NCBI GenBank assembly: GCA_913020705.1
Contig: CAJWBY010000027.1
Location: 1-34,054 of the forward strand
Length of the DNA stretch: 34,054 bases
Reading direction: 5' to 3'
Origin: an uncultured Colwellia sp.
GTDB taxonomy: Bacteria > Pseudomonadota > Gammaproteobacteria > Enterobacterales > Alteromonadaceae
Shown here: piece by piece, positions 8,484 to 16,941 of the stretch
Layout: every line of letters begins with the position of its first letter
Position numbering within the stretch: the first letter of the stretch is position 1
Position numbers and translations under genes: made by a program
The notes under the pieces: generated by a model
Seen by the model: only the letters and a program-made list of their open reading frames with translations
Told to the model about the DNA's origin: nothing
Database searches by the model: none

Positions 8484-11400
8484 TTATGTGTTATCAGAAG
8501 AGATGTTTTTTCCTCGACCTTTGCGAAGTTTATTATAGGTACGCTGCATCACCATTTGATACAAGGTAGGAATAATAAACAACGTTAACACTGACGAAAA
8601 TATTAATCCCCAAACTATCGATGTCGCTACAGGAGACCAAATCAGAGAGTGCCCGCCTAAACCTGATGCCAAGGAAAACAAACCAGCAACGGTTGTTAAT
8701 GTTGTGATTAAAATAGGCAAAACACGACGACGGCCAGCATAAAATATAGCGTGAATTAAACTCATGCCTTTTGCCAAATTATTATTCGCGGTTGAAATCA
8801 ACATAATTGAAGAGTTCACCGCAATGCCTGCTAAAGCAACAATGCCATACATAGTGAATAAACTCAGTGGATCACCCGAAACAAGCAACCCTAAGACTAC
8901 GCCTACAAAAGCCATAGGTACCGTCATCAAAATCATTAGCGGTTGAAAATAACTCTGAAATTGAGTGCTCAAAATCAGATACATTAAACCAAGACCAAAT
9001 AAGAATAAAACACCGATGGCATCAAGACTTTCTTGGATGTCATCTAATTCGCCAGAAAAATCTAAACTAACGTTAGGAAAGTCTTCAGCAATCGTTGGCC
9101 AGTAATCTTGAATTAGCTTATTAGCTGCAACGGTATCTATGCGTAATTTATCTATATCGGCTTCCAAGGCAATTGTGCGTTTAAAGTTATAATGCCTAAG
9201 ATTATTTTTCACTTGTATGGTGTTGATATTAACTAAATCACGCAGTAATACCGTATCTCCACTTCTTGTTGGCATTGATATTTGCAATAAAGCTTCGATA
9301 TCATCAAATTGATTTGTGACCGCTGCACTCGACTTAACGCGTATAGCAACTCTATCGCCCTTATGTTGAACATAGCTGGCAATTTCGCCGTCTACTAACA
9401 TTTTAATGGTACGTTGCACATCTGAAGGCTGAATACCTAATCGGTTAATCGCATCACTGTTTAAGGTTAAGTTTAAGCCAAAGCGACCTTGGCTATCATC
9501 ATCACTTATGTCTCTAAAACGATCATCCTCATATAAAAATGTGCTTAGTTTATCTGTTGCTCGGCGAAGCTCAGCGTAATCGTCGCCTCGTACTTTTACA
9601 TTAATGGGTTTACTTACTGGTGGTCCGCCTGAAAGCTTCAAAAATGAAATGTTACTGGCGCCTATAATGTTACTTTCAACGGCTATTCGTGTTTCTTCAA
9701 TTAACTGTTCAACGGTGCGCATATCACCCGTTCTGGGTTTAAGGCTCACCATGACTTGTCCTAAATGGTCGCCAAATTTTGGCGCTAATTCGGTAAACAT
9801 TTGCCCCGCATAACTAACCACTGAACGAGTATCTTTATCATTAAGTACTTTGTTCGCTACTTGTTCAATTTGTATCACCTTTTTCATGGTTTCATTAATT
9901 GAACTTGTCGTTGGCATTTCAACGTTAATGTAAAATAAGCGAATCGTATCAGCAGCAAAAAAGTCAGTACGTATCAAACCTTGTTGCACAACAGTAACGG
10001 CTGAAAATAGAAGAAAAAATAAGGCAAACAATGTCTTTTTCGGGTGACGCATTACTTTGATCAACTTGAAACCATAATGAACTTTCAGTCGTCGAATCGC
10101 TTTTTGACGCTTAATATCAAACTTACTGGGTTTATCAAAATTTATTTTTGCGGCGGTAATATGTCCAGGTAACATCCAATAAGCTTCAATTAAACTAATC
10201 GCTAAAGCCACAGTTACCACTAAAGGAATAACCATCATAAACTTACCCAAAATACCCGGTAATAACATTAACGGTAAAAATGCAGCCATCGTCGTTAATA
10301 CTGATGCTGTTACTGGGCGAATGACTTCATTAAGTCCTGCCCAAGCAGCATCAACTCCCCGCATACCTTGACGCAGTTTAGTGTAAATAGAATCAACGAC
10401 CACAACTGCATCATCTACAAGCATGCCAAGTGCAATAACAATTGCGAGCAACACCGAGGTATTTAGCGTTTGCCCCAACATTTGTAAAACGATAAAGGTG
10501 CCAGCAAGGGTGAAAGGAATGCCAATAGTAACCAATAAACTTATTTGGCTACCTAAAAACAACCATGTAACAAAGAACACGAGTACTAAACCAAGCATCG
10601 CATTATTTTGCATAGTATTAAGCGCACTTCGCGTATTTAATGTTTGATCATCTACAAGTGTAAACTTCACCCCTAGTTGTTCTTCAGTTTTGTTTTTATG
10701 TAATACGAATTGATTGATGCGTTCAACTAACTCAAGTGTATTACTATTTTCCTGTTTCATAATGACAAACAGCACAGCTGGTTGGCCTTCAAAGCTCACT
10801 AATCGATCTGATTTTTCACGAGCACGTACTACTTTCGCTACATCTTTTAAACGTAGTTCTGTTCCGTCATATTGCTCTTTTTGGCTTAAAATAGGGAGTT
10901 GAGCTAATACTTCTGGATCGGTAGTCGTACCTTGAATTCTGATCAACCACTGATCATTCGCAATGCGTGCACTCCCCGCAGAAGTATCAACAAAAAAACC
11001 ACGAATACTGTTAGCAATATCAACAGGGCTAATGCCTAAATTTTGAATTTTTTCAATATCAAACTGTACTTGCAATTCAGGTTCTCGTTGGCCAGTCGAT
11101 TGCACTCGGTCAACACCAGGAATACGTGCTAAATCTTTCTCCAATGTTCTCGCTTGTCGACGTAAATTTTCATCATCGGCAGGGCCGGAAACAACAACGG
11201 ATGCTGTAGGAAAGGCATTAGCTGAAGTTAATTCAACAATATAAGGGCTTTCAACTTGAGCAGGTAATTGGTCTTCAATATTACTTATTTCACGACGAAG
11301 ATCAGCCATTCGTTTTGTAAATTTTTGCTCATCCATGTCGTTGAATCGTACTGTTATACTAGACAACCCTTCACGACTTGAGCTAGAAACAAACTTTATA

Positions 11401-11624
11401 TCCTGAATACGTTCTAACGATTCTTCGATAACATCGGTGATTTTTTGCTCAACATCGCGCGCCGATGCCCCAGGTAAAAATGTTGTTACTTGTACCCAGT
11501 TAAAATTTATTGACGGGTCTTGTTCTCGTGGTAATTGCTGATAAACAATGATCCCCATCACTAAAATGAGTACAAAAGCTAAATTCGTTAACACATGATT
11601 TTGAATAAGATTACGTAGCCACAT
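8484..11624 (-). CDS. RND-family multidrug efflux transporter (AcrB/HAE1-like inner-membrane pump)
   Basis: Proton-driven trimeric pump of about 1046 residues with the twofold repeated RND layout. It has a first membrane helix at 10-30, a periplasmic porter domain, helices 2-7 at about 340-540, a second porter domain, and helices 8-12 at about 870-1025. The TM4 proton-relay pair Asp-Asp is present (LGMLVDDAVVVVDS, residues about 404-405). In the TM10 segment (AGIAVNSSIMLIS) the lysine of AcrB is not conserved. A longer TTG start at 11630 is possible. However, AGGAGG lies 2 bases from that TTG and 8 bases from the ATG at 11624, so the ATG is preferred. It is cotranscribed with the adaptor 12 bp upstream. 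No outer-membrane channel gene is present, so a shared TolC is likely. Confidence 0.95.
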   Translation of the reverse strand: MWLRNLIQNHVLTNLAFVLILVMGIIVYQQLPREQDPSINFNWVQVTTFLPGASARDVEQKITDVIEESLERIQDIKFVSSSSREGLSSITVRFNDMDEQKFTKRMADLRREISNIEDQLPAQVESPYIVELTSANAFPTASVVVSGPADDENLRRQARTLEKDLARIPGVDRVQSTGQREPELQVQFDIEKIQNLGISPVDIANSIRGFFVDTSAGSARIANDQWLIRIQGTTTDPEVLAQLPILSQKEQYDGTELRLKDVAKVVRAREKSDRLVSFEGQPAVLFVIMKQENSNTLELVERINQFVLHKNKTEEQLGVKFTLVDDQTLNTRSALNTMQNNAMLGLVLVFFVTWLFLGSQISLLVTIGIPFTLAGTFIVLQMLGQTLNTSVLLAIVIALGMLVDDAVVVVDSIYTKLRQGMRGVDAAWAGLNEVIRPVTASVLTTMAAFLPLMLLPGILGKFMMVIPLVVTVALAISLIEAYWMLPGHITAAKINFDKPSKFDIKRQKAIRRLKVHYGFKLIKVMRHPKKTLFALFFLLFSAVTVVQQGLIRTDFFAADTIRLFYINVEMPTTSSINETMKKVIQIEQVANKVLNDKDTRSVVSYAGQMFTELAPKFGDHLGQVMVSLKPRTGDMRTVEQLIEETRIAVESNIIGASNISFLKLSGGPPVSKPINVKVRGDDYAELRRATDKLSTFLYEDDRFRDISDDDSQGRFGLNLTLNSDAINRLGIQPSDVQRTIKMLVDGEIASYVQHKGDRVAIRVKSSAAVTNQFDDIEALLQISMPTRSGDTVLLRDLVNINTIQVKNNLRHYNFKRTIALEADIDKLRIDTVAANKLIQDYWPTIAEDFPNVSLDFSGELDDIQESLDAIGVLFLFGLGLMYLILSTQFQSYFQPLMILMTVPMAFVGVVLGLLVSGDPLSLFTMYGIVALAGIAVNSSIMLISTANNNLAKGMSLIHAIFYAGRRRVLPILITTLTTVAGLFSLASGLGGHSLIWSPVATSIVWGLIFSSVLTLFIIPTLYQMVMQRTYNKLRKGRGKNISSDNT

Positions 11625-11636
11625 ATTCAAAACCTC

Positions 11637-12716
11637 CTATTGGTTAACTATTGATTTTTTGCTGGTTTTATCTTTTTTCATCAACGAGACTTTTTCACCA
11701 TCAAGTAAGCCAAGTCTACCTTCAATAATGAGTAATTTGTTTTGTTCAATTGAGTAAGGAACTGGGCGCCCTTCTTCTGCTGAATCTACGGCAATAAATT
11801 GAGCATTTTGACCATTCAAGATGAAAAACCCATTTTTACCATCTCTAGATTGTAGCAAGTGCGCAGGCAAATGTGCTTGACCACTGAGCCAGCGTAATCG
11901 TCCTGAACTACCTGCAACAGCGCTACGACCTTCGAAATTGAATCGAGCTTCTCGGCTACGCGTGTTTTTTTCAACTACGGGAATAAGTGTACGTAAAGAG
12001 AGCGAGTAACTTTGCTTATCTACCGAAAAATCATAGCTGTCGGCCGCTAAGAAACTGACTTGATCATTGAGGGATATTTTTCCTGAGACTTGTAAATTAT
12101 CAAGCTGCAATAATTCAACCACTGACTGTCCCATGGCTAACATTTCTCCTTCAGCAGCAAGACGTTTGGTGACAATACCTGCGAAAGGTGCATTAATTTG
12201 ACAACGGCTGACATTTTTTTTCGCCAAAGAATGTCGCGACTCTAGTGCTAATGATTGTGCTTGTATTTCTTTAATCGTAGTTTGTCTTCGGTCGAGTTCC
12301 ACCTCGCCTATATTATTTTGTTTAGCTAACTTATTACCTCGATTAAGTTCACGCTGTGCAAAGGCTAATTGCTTCGACAACAACTGTGTTTGAGCTTGTT
12401 CTGCAGAAAAAAGTAATGTCGTATTATAACAATCAAGTTCCGCTAATAACTGTCCTTGCTGAACTTCGTCACCGACATTCACACGTATTTTTTTTAACAA
12501 TGCGGATATTTCAGCAGGAATTTTACTTTGATTTAAAGCGACAACTTGCGCTGATGCATTGCGTTCAGGAAAGAGAATCAGTGATTCTGCTTTCTGAACG
12601 GTAACAAATTTTTCAGCATATATTGAAGTGCTGAATATTGAAGCCGCTAGTACCACTGTAGAAAACACTAAATTAGAAAAGCGTATTGAAGAGAAAGTTG
12701 CACCGAGAGTTTTCAC
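11637..12716 (-). CDS. Periplasmic adaptor (membrane fusion protein) of the RND pump
   Basis: Links the RND pump to an outer-membrane channel. The N-terminus carries an export signal (hydrophobic segment about 15-33, ending SIYAEKF). A barrel-sandwich half-motif (ALLKKIRVNVGDEVQQGQLLAELD) starts near residue 70. A helical hairpin follows at about 105-165, then the second half-motif INAPFAGIVTKRLAAEGEML near 175-194 and a beta-barrel domain. At 359 residues it is typical. The start is GTG, with AGGGA 9-10 bases upstream. It is the first gene of the pump operon, behind a promoter overlapped by a TetR-type operator. Confidence 0.93.
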   Translation of the reverse strand: MKTLGATFSSIRFSNLVFSTVVLAASIFSTSIYAEKFVTVQKAESLILFPERNASAQVVALNQSKIPAEISALLKKIRVNVGDEVQQGQLLAELDCYNTTLLFSAEQAQTQLLSKQLAFAQRELNRGNKLAKQNNIGEVELDRRQTTIKEIQAQSLALESRHSLAKKNVSRCQINAPFAGIVTKRLAAEGEMLAMGQSVVELLQLDNLQVSGKISLNDQVSFLAADSYDFSVDKQSYSLSLRTLIPVVEKNTRSREARFNFEGRSAVAGSSGRLRWLSGQAHLPAHLLQSRDGKNGFFILNGQNAQFIAVDSAEEGRPVPYSIEQNKLLIIEGRLGLLDGEKVSLMKKDKTSKKSIVNQ

Positions 12717-12783
12717 GTTAAATGTCCCTATTAAAGAAAAAGTTATAACTTAAAAATTGTTATATTTTATTAAAGATAATTAC

Positions 12784-12812
12784 ATTATGTCATTGACCGA
12801 CCGGTTGGTCAC
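12784..12812 (-). promoter_or_regulatory. Pump-operon promoter overlapped by a TetR-type operator
   Basis: The 18-bp palindrome at 12794-12811, TGACCGACCGGTTGGTCA, has only one mismatched pair. On the minus strand, GTGACC (12812-12807) and CATAAT (12789-12784) are 17 bp apart, so the operator fills the -35 and spacer region. It shares the TGACCGACCGGT core with the site before the tetR gene. Binding would block RNA polymerase. Confidence 0.75.
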
Positions 12813-12867
12813 TATGATTTTAAAAGTAAATATAAAACAACCGAATCTCAATCACGCGATTGCCCTG

Positions 12868-13461
12868 CTACTCGAGTTCTAAGTAATGGATTAACAACAA
12901 GCTAAAATCTTGCCACAAGATTTTATAGGCCTGTTTGTCTTCAAAAACTTTAAGATGAAAATTAAAACCAATACAAAAAATATCAATCATTCTTATTGTT
13001 CTTTCAATTTTTTCTGGGGAGATATTGTCACCATAAAAATTTTTAATCGCTGGCACTATTTGTCCACAGGCTCCATCAAGTAATTTCTGGCAGATAAGTT
13101 GATATTTATTTTCGTGAATACTTTTAGGTAAAAATCCATAAAAGACATTCATCATAACTTTATCTTCTACCAGAATATTAATTTGATAATCTCCCAAAGC
13201 ATCTAAATACTCAGCCATAGAGTCGAATTGTTCAATGGGCGTGCTTTGCATAAAGTCATCAGTGATTTTTTGCATCATTGCACTAACAACATCATCTAAA
13301 CTTTTAAAGTGATGATATAACGTTCCCTTAGCAATGCCTGCAACGTTGACAAGCTTATTACTGGTTAAGCCGGCAAAGCTTTCTTCTCCAACAATGGTAA
13401 AAGCCGCGGTAATTATTTTTATTCGAGTGGCTTGAGCCGTTTCTTTTCGTGTTAAGACCAT
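12868..13461 (-). CDS. TetR/AcrR family transcriptional repressor
   Basis: A 197-residue regulator with an N-terminal TetR helix-turn-helix: ITAAFTIVGEESFAGLTSNKLVNVAGIAKGTLYHHFKSLDDV lies at about residues 15-56, with the family's YHHF segment. The C-terminal 140 residues are a helical ligand-binding and dimer domain without recognisable specificity. It lies directly upstream of the adaptor and RND pump genes on the same strand. A near-identical palindrome covers both its own promoter and the pump promoter. I infer that it represses the pump and itself, released by a pump substrate. Confidence 0.93.
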   Translation of the reverse strand: MVLTRKETAQATRIKIITAAFTIVGEESFAGLTSNKLVNVAGIAKGTLYHHFKSLDDVVSAMMQKITDDFMQSTPIEQFDSMAEYLDALGDYQINILVEDKVMMNVFYGFLPKSIHENKYQLICQKLLDGACGQIVPAIKNFYGDNISPEKIERTIRMIDIFCIGFNFHLKVFEDKQAYKILWQDFSLLLIHYLELE

Positions 13462-13492
13462 GAAAATTACACTTTAGGAAATTAGTGATGTA

Positions 13493-13521
13493 ATTGTAGA
13501 ATTCATAGACCGGTCGGTCAA
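13493..13521 (-). promoter_or_regulatory. tetR promoter overlapped by its own operator
   Basis: On the minus strand, TTGACC (13521-13516) and TACAAT (13498-13493) are separated by exactly 17 bp. Each matches five of six consensus bases. The operator-like TGACCGACCGGTCTATGA (13520-13503) overlaps the -35 and spacer. It keeps one full half-site and a degenerate second half compared with the pump operator, suggesting weaker autoregulation. Confidence 0.75.
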
Positions 13522-13577
13522 TTAATGAAGTCAAATTAAAGTAAATACAAGAGAATTAAAAATTAAAAAAATTAATT

Positions 13578-13602
13578 AACCCTTTTTCATTACTCAATCG
13601 TT
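13578..13602 (+). promoter_or_regulatory. Possible ECF-type promoter before the vWA gene
   Basis: AACC (13578-13581), 17 bp, then CGTT (13599-13602) resembles the general ECF pattern of an AAC-containing -35 with a CGT-type -10. It would start RNA about 37 bp before the ATG at 13647. Autoregulation by the downstream sigma factor would be expected. The motif is short and the region AT-rich, so chance is a real possibility. Confidence 0.3.
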
Positions 13603-13646
13603 TAACTCTATACAAGCTTACACAAAACTCATTAAGCGAGACAAAT

Positions 13647-15374
13647 ATGAAAAAAGTACTTTCACTATCATTAATTACCGCCGCATTATTTATTGCAGGT
13701 TGTGCTCAAGAATCTACTGAAAAAAAATCGCTGGCTGAAAATAGTTCAGCAATAAAAATATTACATACTGTAGAGCTAGCCGAGCCTGATCCTAAAGAAT
13801 CAATCGTAAGAGAGCGGGTAAGCCAAGACCAAGAAAGTATGAAAGTCATGAGAACTGGACACTCTAGCGTGATGGCTGCTCAACAATTTCAGAATCGATC
13901 AAGAAATCTTACTATGTCGCCACCACAATATTTGCTTGCAGCGGATAATGAAAAATATAATCATCAAAAAAATAATGGCGTATTAATAGTAAGCGAACAA
14001 CCTGTTTCAACCTTCTCGGTTGATGTGGATACCGCATCTTACGCCAATATAAGACGAGTTCTTAATCAAGGTTCCTTACCCCAACATGATGCTGTTCGAG
14101 TAGAAGAATTAATTAATTACTTCTCTTATGATTACCCGACTCCCACAACAGCACCTTTTTCTGTATACAGTGAAATAGGCCCCAGTCCTTATAATGCTGA
14201 CAAACATTTATTGCATATCGGCATTAAAGGTAAATCTGTGGCAGCAGATAGTAGACCTGCAGCTAACTTAGTTTTTCTTATTGATGTTTCAGGTTCTATG
14301 AATCAAGCCAACAAAATTGGGCTGTTGAAGAATGCTTTAAAAATGCTCACTAATCAGCTTAGCCAACAAGATAGCGTTGCTATTGTTGTTTACGCGGGTG
14401 CGGCAGGTACGGTATTAACACCAACACAAGGCGATAACAAACAAGCAATTATTGACGCGTTAGCAAAACTTACTGCCGGAGGTTCTACAAATGGCGGAGA
14501 AGGTATTGAAGCTGCCTACCGCTTAGCCCAACAGTCCTTTATCAAAGATGGCATCAATCGAATTATATTGGCGACTGATGGCGACTTTAATGTGGGTACA
14601 ACCGATAACCAAGCGTTAAAAAGTTTAATTGAAAGCAAGCGAAAGTCAGGTATTGATTTAAGTATTCTCGGTTTGGGTACAGGAAATTATAATGATGAAT
14701 TGATGCAGCAACTTGCTCAAAACGGTAATGGTAATGCCTATTATATTGATACGTTAAATGAAGCACGAAAAGTCTTAGTAGAAGAGCTGTCATCCACTTT
14801 ATTAACCATTGCCAAAGACGTAAAAATTCAAGTGGAGTTTAATCCGCAATTAGTCAGTGAATACAGACTTATTGGTTATGAAACACGCGCGCTAAATCGA
14901 GAAGATTTTAATAACGACAAAGTCGATGCTGGCGACATAGGTGCGGGTCATACTGTTACTGCGATATACGAAGTCAGTTTAACTAACAGCTCAAATAAGG
15001 CCAACGATCCTTTACGTTATCAAAATAACAGCAGTCAATCCGATGAAAATAATAGTGATGAATTAGCCTTTTTACGCTTACGTTACAAAGCGCCAGAAGA
15101 AAGTAGCGAATTAATTGAGATAGCGATTAACAAAAAACAGATAATTAACAAACTTGATGATACCAGTAATAACTATCAATTCTCTGCAGCGGTTGCTGGT
15201 TTTGCGCAACTGTTGCGAGGAGGAACAAACCTTTCTACAATGGAGCTAGACAACATCATTCTTTTAGCCAAAAAAGGAAAAGGTGAAGATACACATGGTT
15301 ATAGAGCAGAGTTCATCAACATGGTAAAACTTGCACAAGCATTATCACCACAACTGGTTGCTAACAATGAGTAA
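13647..15374 (+). CDS. von Willebrand factor type A domain lipoprotein (YfbK-like)
   Basis: A 575-residue predicted lipoprotein with lipobox FIAGC (Cys19). The region before the vWA domain (about 110-200, including STFSVDVDTASYANIRR) and the C-terminal region after it are those found in YfbK-type proteins. The vWA domain spans about 205-385. Its metal-site motif DVSGS is complete at 213-217, with the supporting ATDGDFNVG strand near 311-319. The C-terminal third (about 430-565) holds the family's LAFLRLRYK and FAAAVAGFAQLLRGG-like segments. The molecular role is unknown. Such proteins often sit next to ECF sigma factors, as here (6 bp before the sigma gene), and the three genes probably form one operon. 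Confidence 0.9.
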   Translation: MKKVLSLSLITAALFIAGCAQESTEKKSLAENSSAIKILHTVELAEPDPKESIVRERVSQDQESMKVMRTGHSSVMAAQQFQNRSRNLTMSPPQYLLAADNEKYNHQKNNGVLIVSEQPVSTFSVDVDTASYANIRRVLNQGSLPQHDAVRVEELINYFSYDYPTPTTAPFSVYSEIGPSPYNADKHLLHIGIKGKSVAADSRPAANLVFLIDVSGSMNQANKIGLLKNALKMLTNQLSQQDSVAIVVYAGAAGTVLTPTQGDNKQAIIDALAKLTAGGSTNGGEGIEAAYRLAQQSFIKDGINRIILATDGDFNVGTTDNQALKSLIESKRKSGIDLSILGLGTGNYNDELMQQLAQNGNGNAYYIDTLNEARKVLVEELSSTLLTIAKDVKIQVEFNPQLVSEYRLIGYETRALNREDFNNDKVDAGDIGAGHTVTAIYEVSLTNSSNKANDPLRYQNNSSQSDENNSDELAFLRLRYKAPEESSELIEIAINKKQIINKLDDTSNNYQFSAAVAGFAQLLRGGTNLSTMELDNIILLAKKGKGEDTHGYRAEFINMVKLAQALSPQLVANNE

Positions 15375-15380
15375 TGGCTA

Positions 15381-16019
15381 TTGAATCAAGTAGCATTAAC
15401 AGCTGAAAATTCAAAGGAATCGGTAGCTGATGAAGCGTTGATGCTTGCTTACGGAAAAGGCCAAGCATCAGCATTTGATTCTCTTTATCAAAGGCATAAA
15501 CAAGTCGTTTTTCGTTTTTTTGTTAAACAAGGTTTATCTCTCGCGGTTGCCGAAGAGCTTTGTCACGATACTTGGTTAAAATTAATCAATGCCAGAGAAC
15601 AATATCAACCACAAGCTTTGTTTAGGACTTACCTGTTTACCATTGCCAGAAACACTTTGCTTGATCACTACAAGAAAAAAAGCACGCAAAATGAAGTAAA
15701 CCATACGAATAATTATACTGATGACAACTCTGATGACGAAGAGAGCAACACTAACGTTAATCATAATGATTTATCCATAAAAATAGCAACACATTCGATT
15801 TGTGAAGAACAACAAAAAGAACAATTACACTTAGCGCTATCTCTCAATATCGCATCTTTACCATTAGACCAACGAGAAGTCTTTTTGTTGAAACAGGAGT
15901 CTGGTTTTTCGATCGAACAAATTGCACAAATAACAGCACAGCATCAAGAAAAAGTAAAAAGCAGTTGGCGTTATGCCTTAAAACGTTTACGTAAGGGGTT
16001 ACAGCATTATGTCAAATAA
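15381..16019 (+). CDS. RNA polymerase sigma factor, ECF-like sigma-70 family
   Basis: A 212-residue sigma factor with region 2 at about 28-95 (FDSLYQRHK, ELCHDTWLKLI, FRTYLFTIARNTLLDHYKKK). An acidic Asn/Asp-rich linker of about 35 residues (95-130) follows. Region 4 lies at about 155-208 (LPLDQREVFLLKQESGFSIEQIA and a VKSSWRYALKRLRKGL recognition helix). An in-frame stop at 15372 limits the start to the TTG at 15381 or the ATG at 15441. The domain begins near residue 17, so the TTG is more likely. It starts 6 bp after the vWA gene and overlaps the next gene by 11 bp. The lack of an extended region 3 fits ECF type. Confidence 0.9.
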   Translation: MNQVALTAENSKESVADEALMLAYGKGQASAFDSLYQRHKQVVFRFFVKQGLSLAVAEELCHDTWLKLINAREQYQPQALFRTYLFTIARNTLLDHYKKKSTQNEVNHTNNYTDDNSDDEESNTNVNHNDLSIKIATHSICEEQQKEQLHLALSLNIASLPLDQREVFLLKQESGFSIEQIAQITAQHQEKVKSSWRYALKRLRKGLQHYVK

Positions 16020-16929
16020 ATACACAGACAATAACGACAAACAAACTCACAATGCAATATTGCAACAGCAAAATGATGAAGCGTTTATCAATGAACTTTA
16101 TAATGAAGTGTCAGAAGAAGATCAAAGCCAACCTAGTGAATTACTAGACCAACGTATTATCAACGCCGCACATAAAGCGATTGATGAGTCGAATAAACCC
16201 AAAAAAAGCAGTCGTTTAAAATGGTATTCATCGCTCGCTACTGCAGCGTCTTTAACACTCGTCATCAGCTTAGCTGTTTTACAGCAAAGCAACATACTAC
16301 CTAATGAACAAGCTAATAACATGTTAAAGCAAGGTGTTGTTTTACAAAAGCCAATGGCATCAACCAGTGATAACGAGTCGATTGCTGATCAAAAAGTTGT
16401 GGCTGAACAAATTGATTATCAAGCACAACTGGGCTATTCAGCGATGCCGAGTCAAGTGGAAAACGCCAGTGCTACGACAACTAAAATTTCTAATACAATT
16501 AAGGTTGCGGCTGAAAGAAAAATGGTACGCGCCACACAATATGAAAAGAAGGCTCAGTTGAGCAAGCAAAAATCAACTGAGCGTATGATGGCTGAATTCC
16601 CAGTGTTTATGACACACTCCAATCAAATAGAAGAGAGAAAGGCGAAAGAGGAGAAAACTGAAATAATTGATCTCTCTATTAAACAGCTTCAACAATACAT
16701 ACTGCTAAATGAGAACTTGAACGCTGAAGATCGATGGCTGTGGTCATTCGAGTCAGAAAACGACATTGAATATATCATTGATATTTTTCGCGATGAAGAA
16801 CAATATATCCAGTATCGTTTAGACAAAGCTATTTTTAAAATCATTGAAATACCTTCTCAAGATTTAACAATACTTCCTTTAAACAGAAGCATTTTATCAA
16901 AAATAACAATTATAAAAGCAAACAATTAA
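16009..16929 (+). CDS. Single-pass membrane protein, probable anti-sigma factor
   Basis: Not assignable to a named family by eye. The 306 residues comprise a polar, acidic N-terminal domain (1-65), a basic KPKKSSRLK stretch and one membrane helix at about 72-91. A Gln/Lys/Ala-rich coiled region follows (about 95-205), then a C-terminal domain (about 215-306). This N-in/C-out layout is typical of anti-sigma factors, though no HxxxCxxC zinc motif is present. Its ATG lies inside the last codons of the sigma gene (11-bp overlap), indicating translational coupling. Inference: it holds the sigma factor at the membrane, and the vWA lipoprotein may take part in sensing. Confidence 0.65.
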   Translation: MSNKYTDNNDKQTHNAILQQQNDEAFINELYNEVSEEDQSQPSELLDQRIINAAHKAIDESNKPKKSSRLKWYSSLATAASLTLVISLAVLQQSNILPNEQANNMLKQGVVLQKPMASTSDNESIADQKVVAEQIDYQAQLGYSAMPSQVENASATTTKISNTIKVAAERKMVRATQYEKKAQLSKQKSTERMMAEFPVFMTHSNQIEERKAKEEKTEIIDLSIKQLQQYILLNENLNAEDRWLWSFESENDIEYIIDIFRDEEQYIQYRLDKAIFKIIEIPSQDLTILPLNRSILSKITIIKANN

Positions 16930-16941
16930 TAAATGTTTTTA

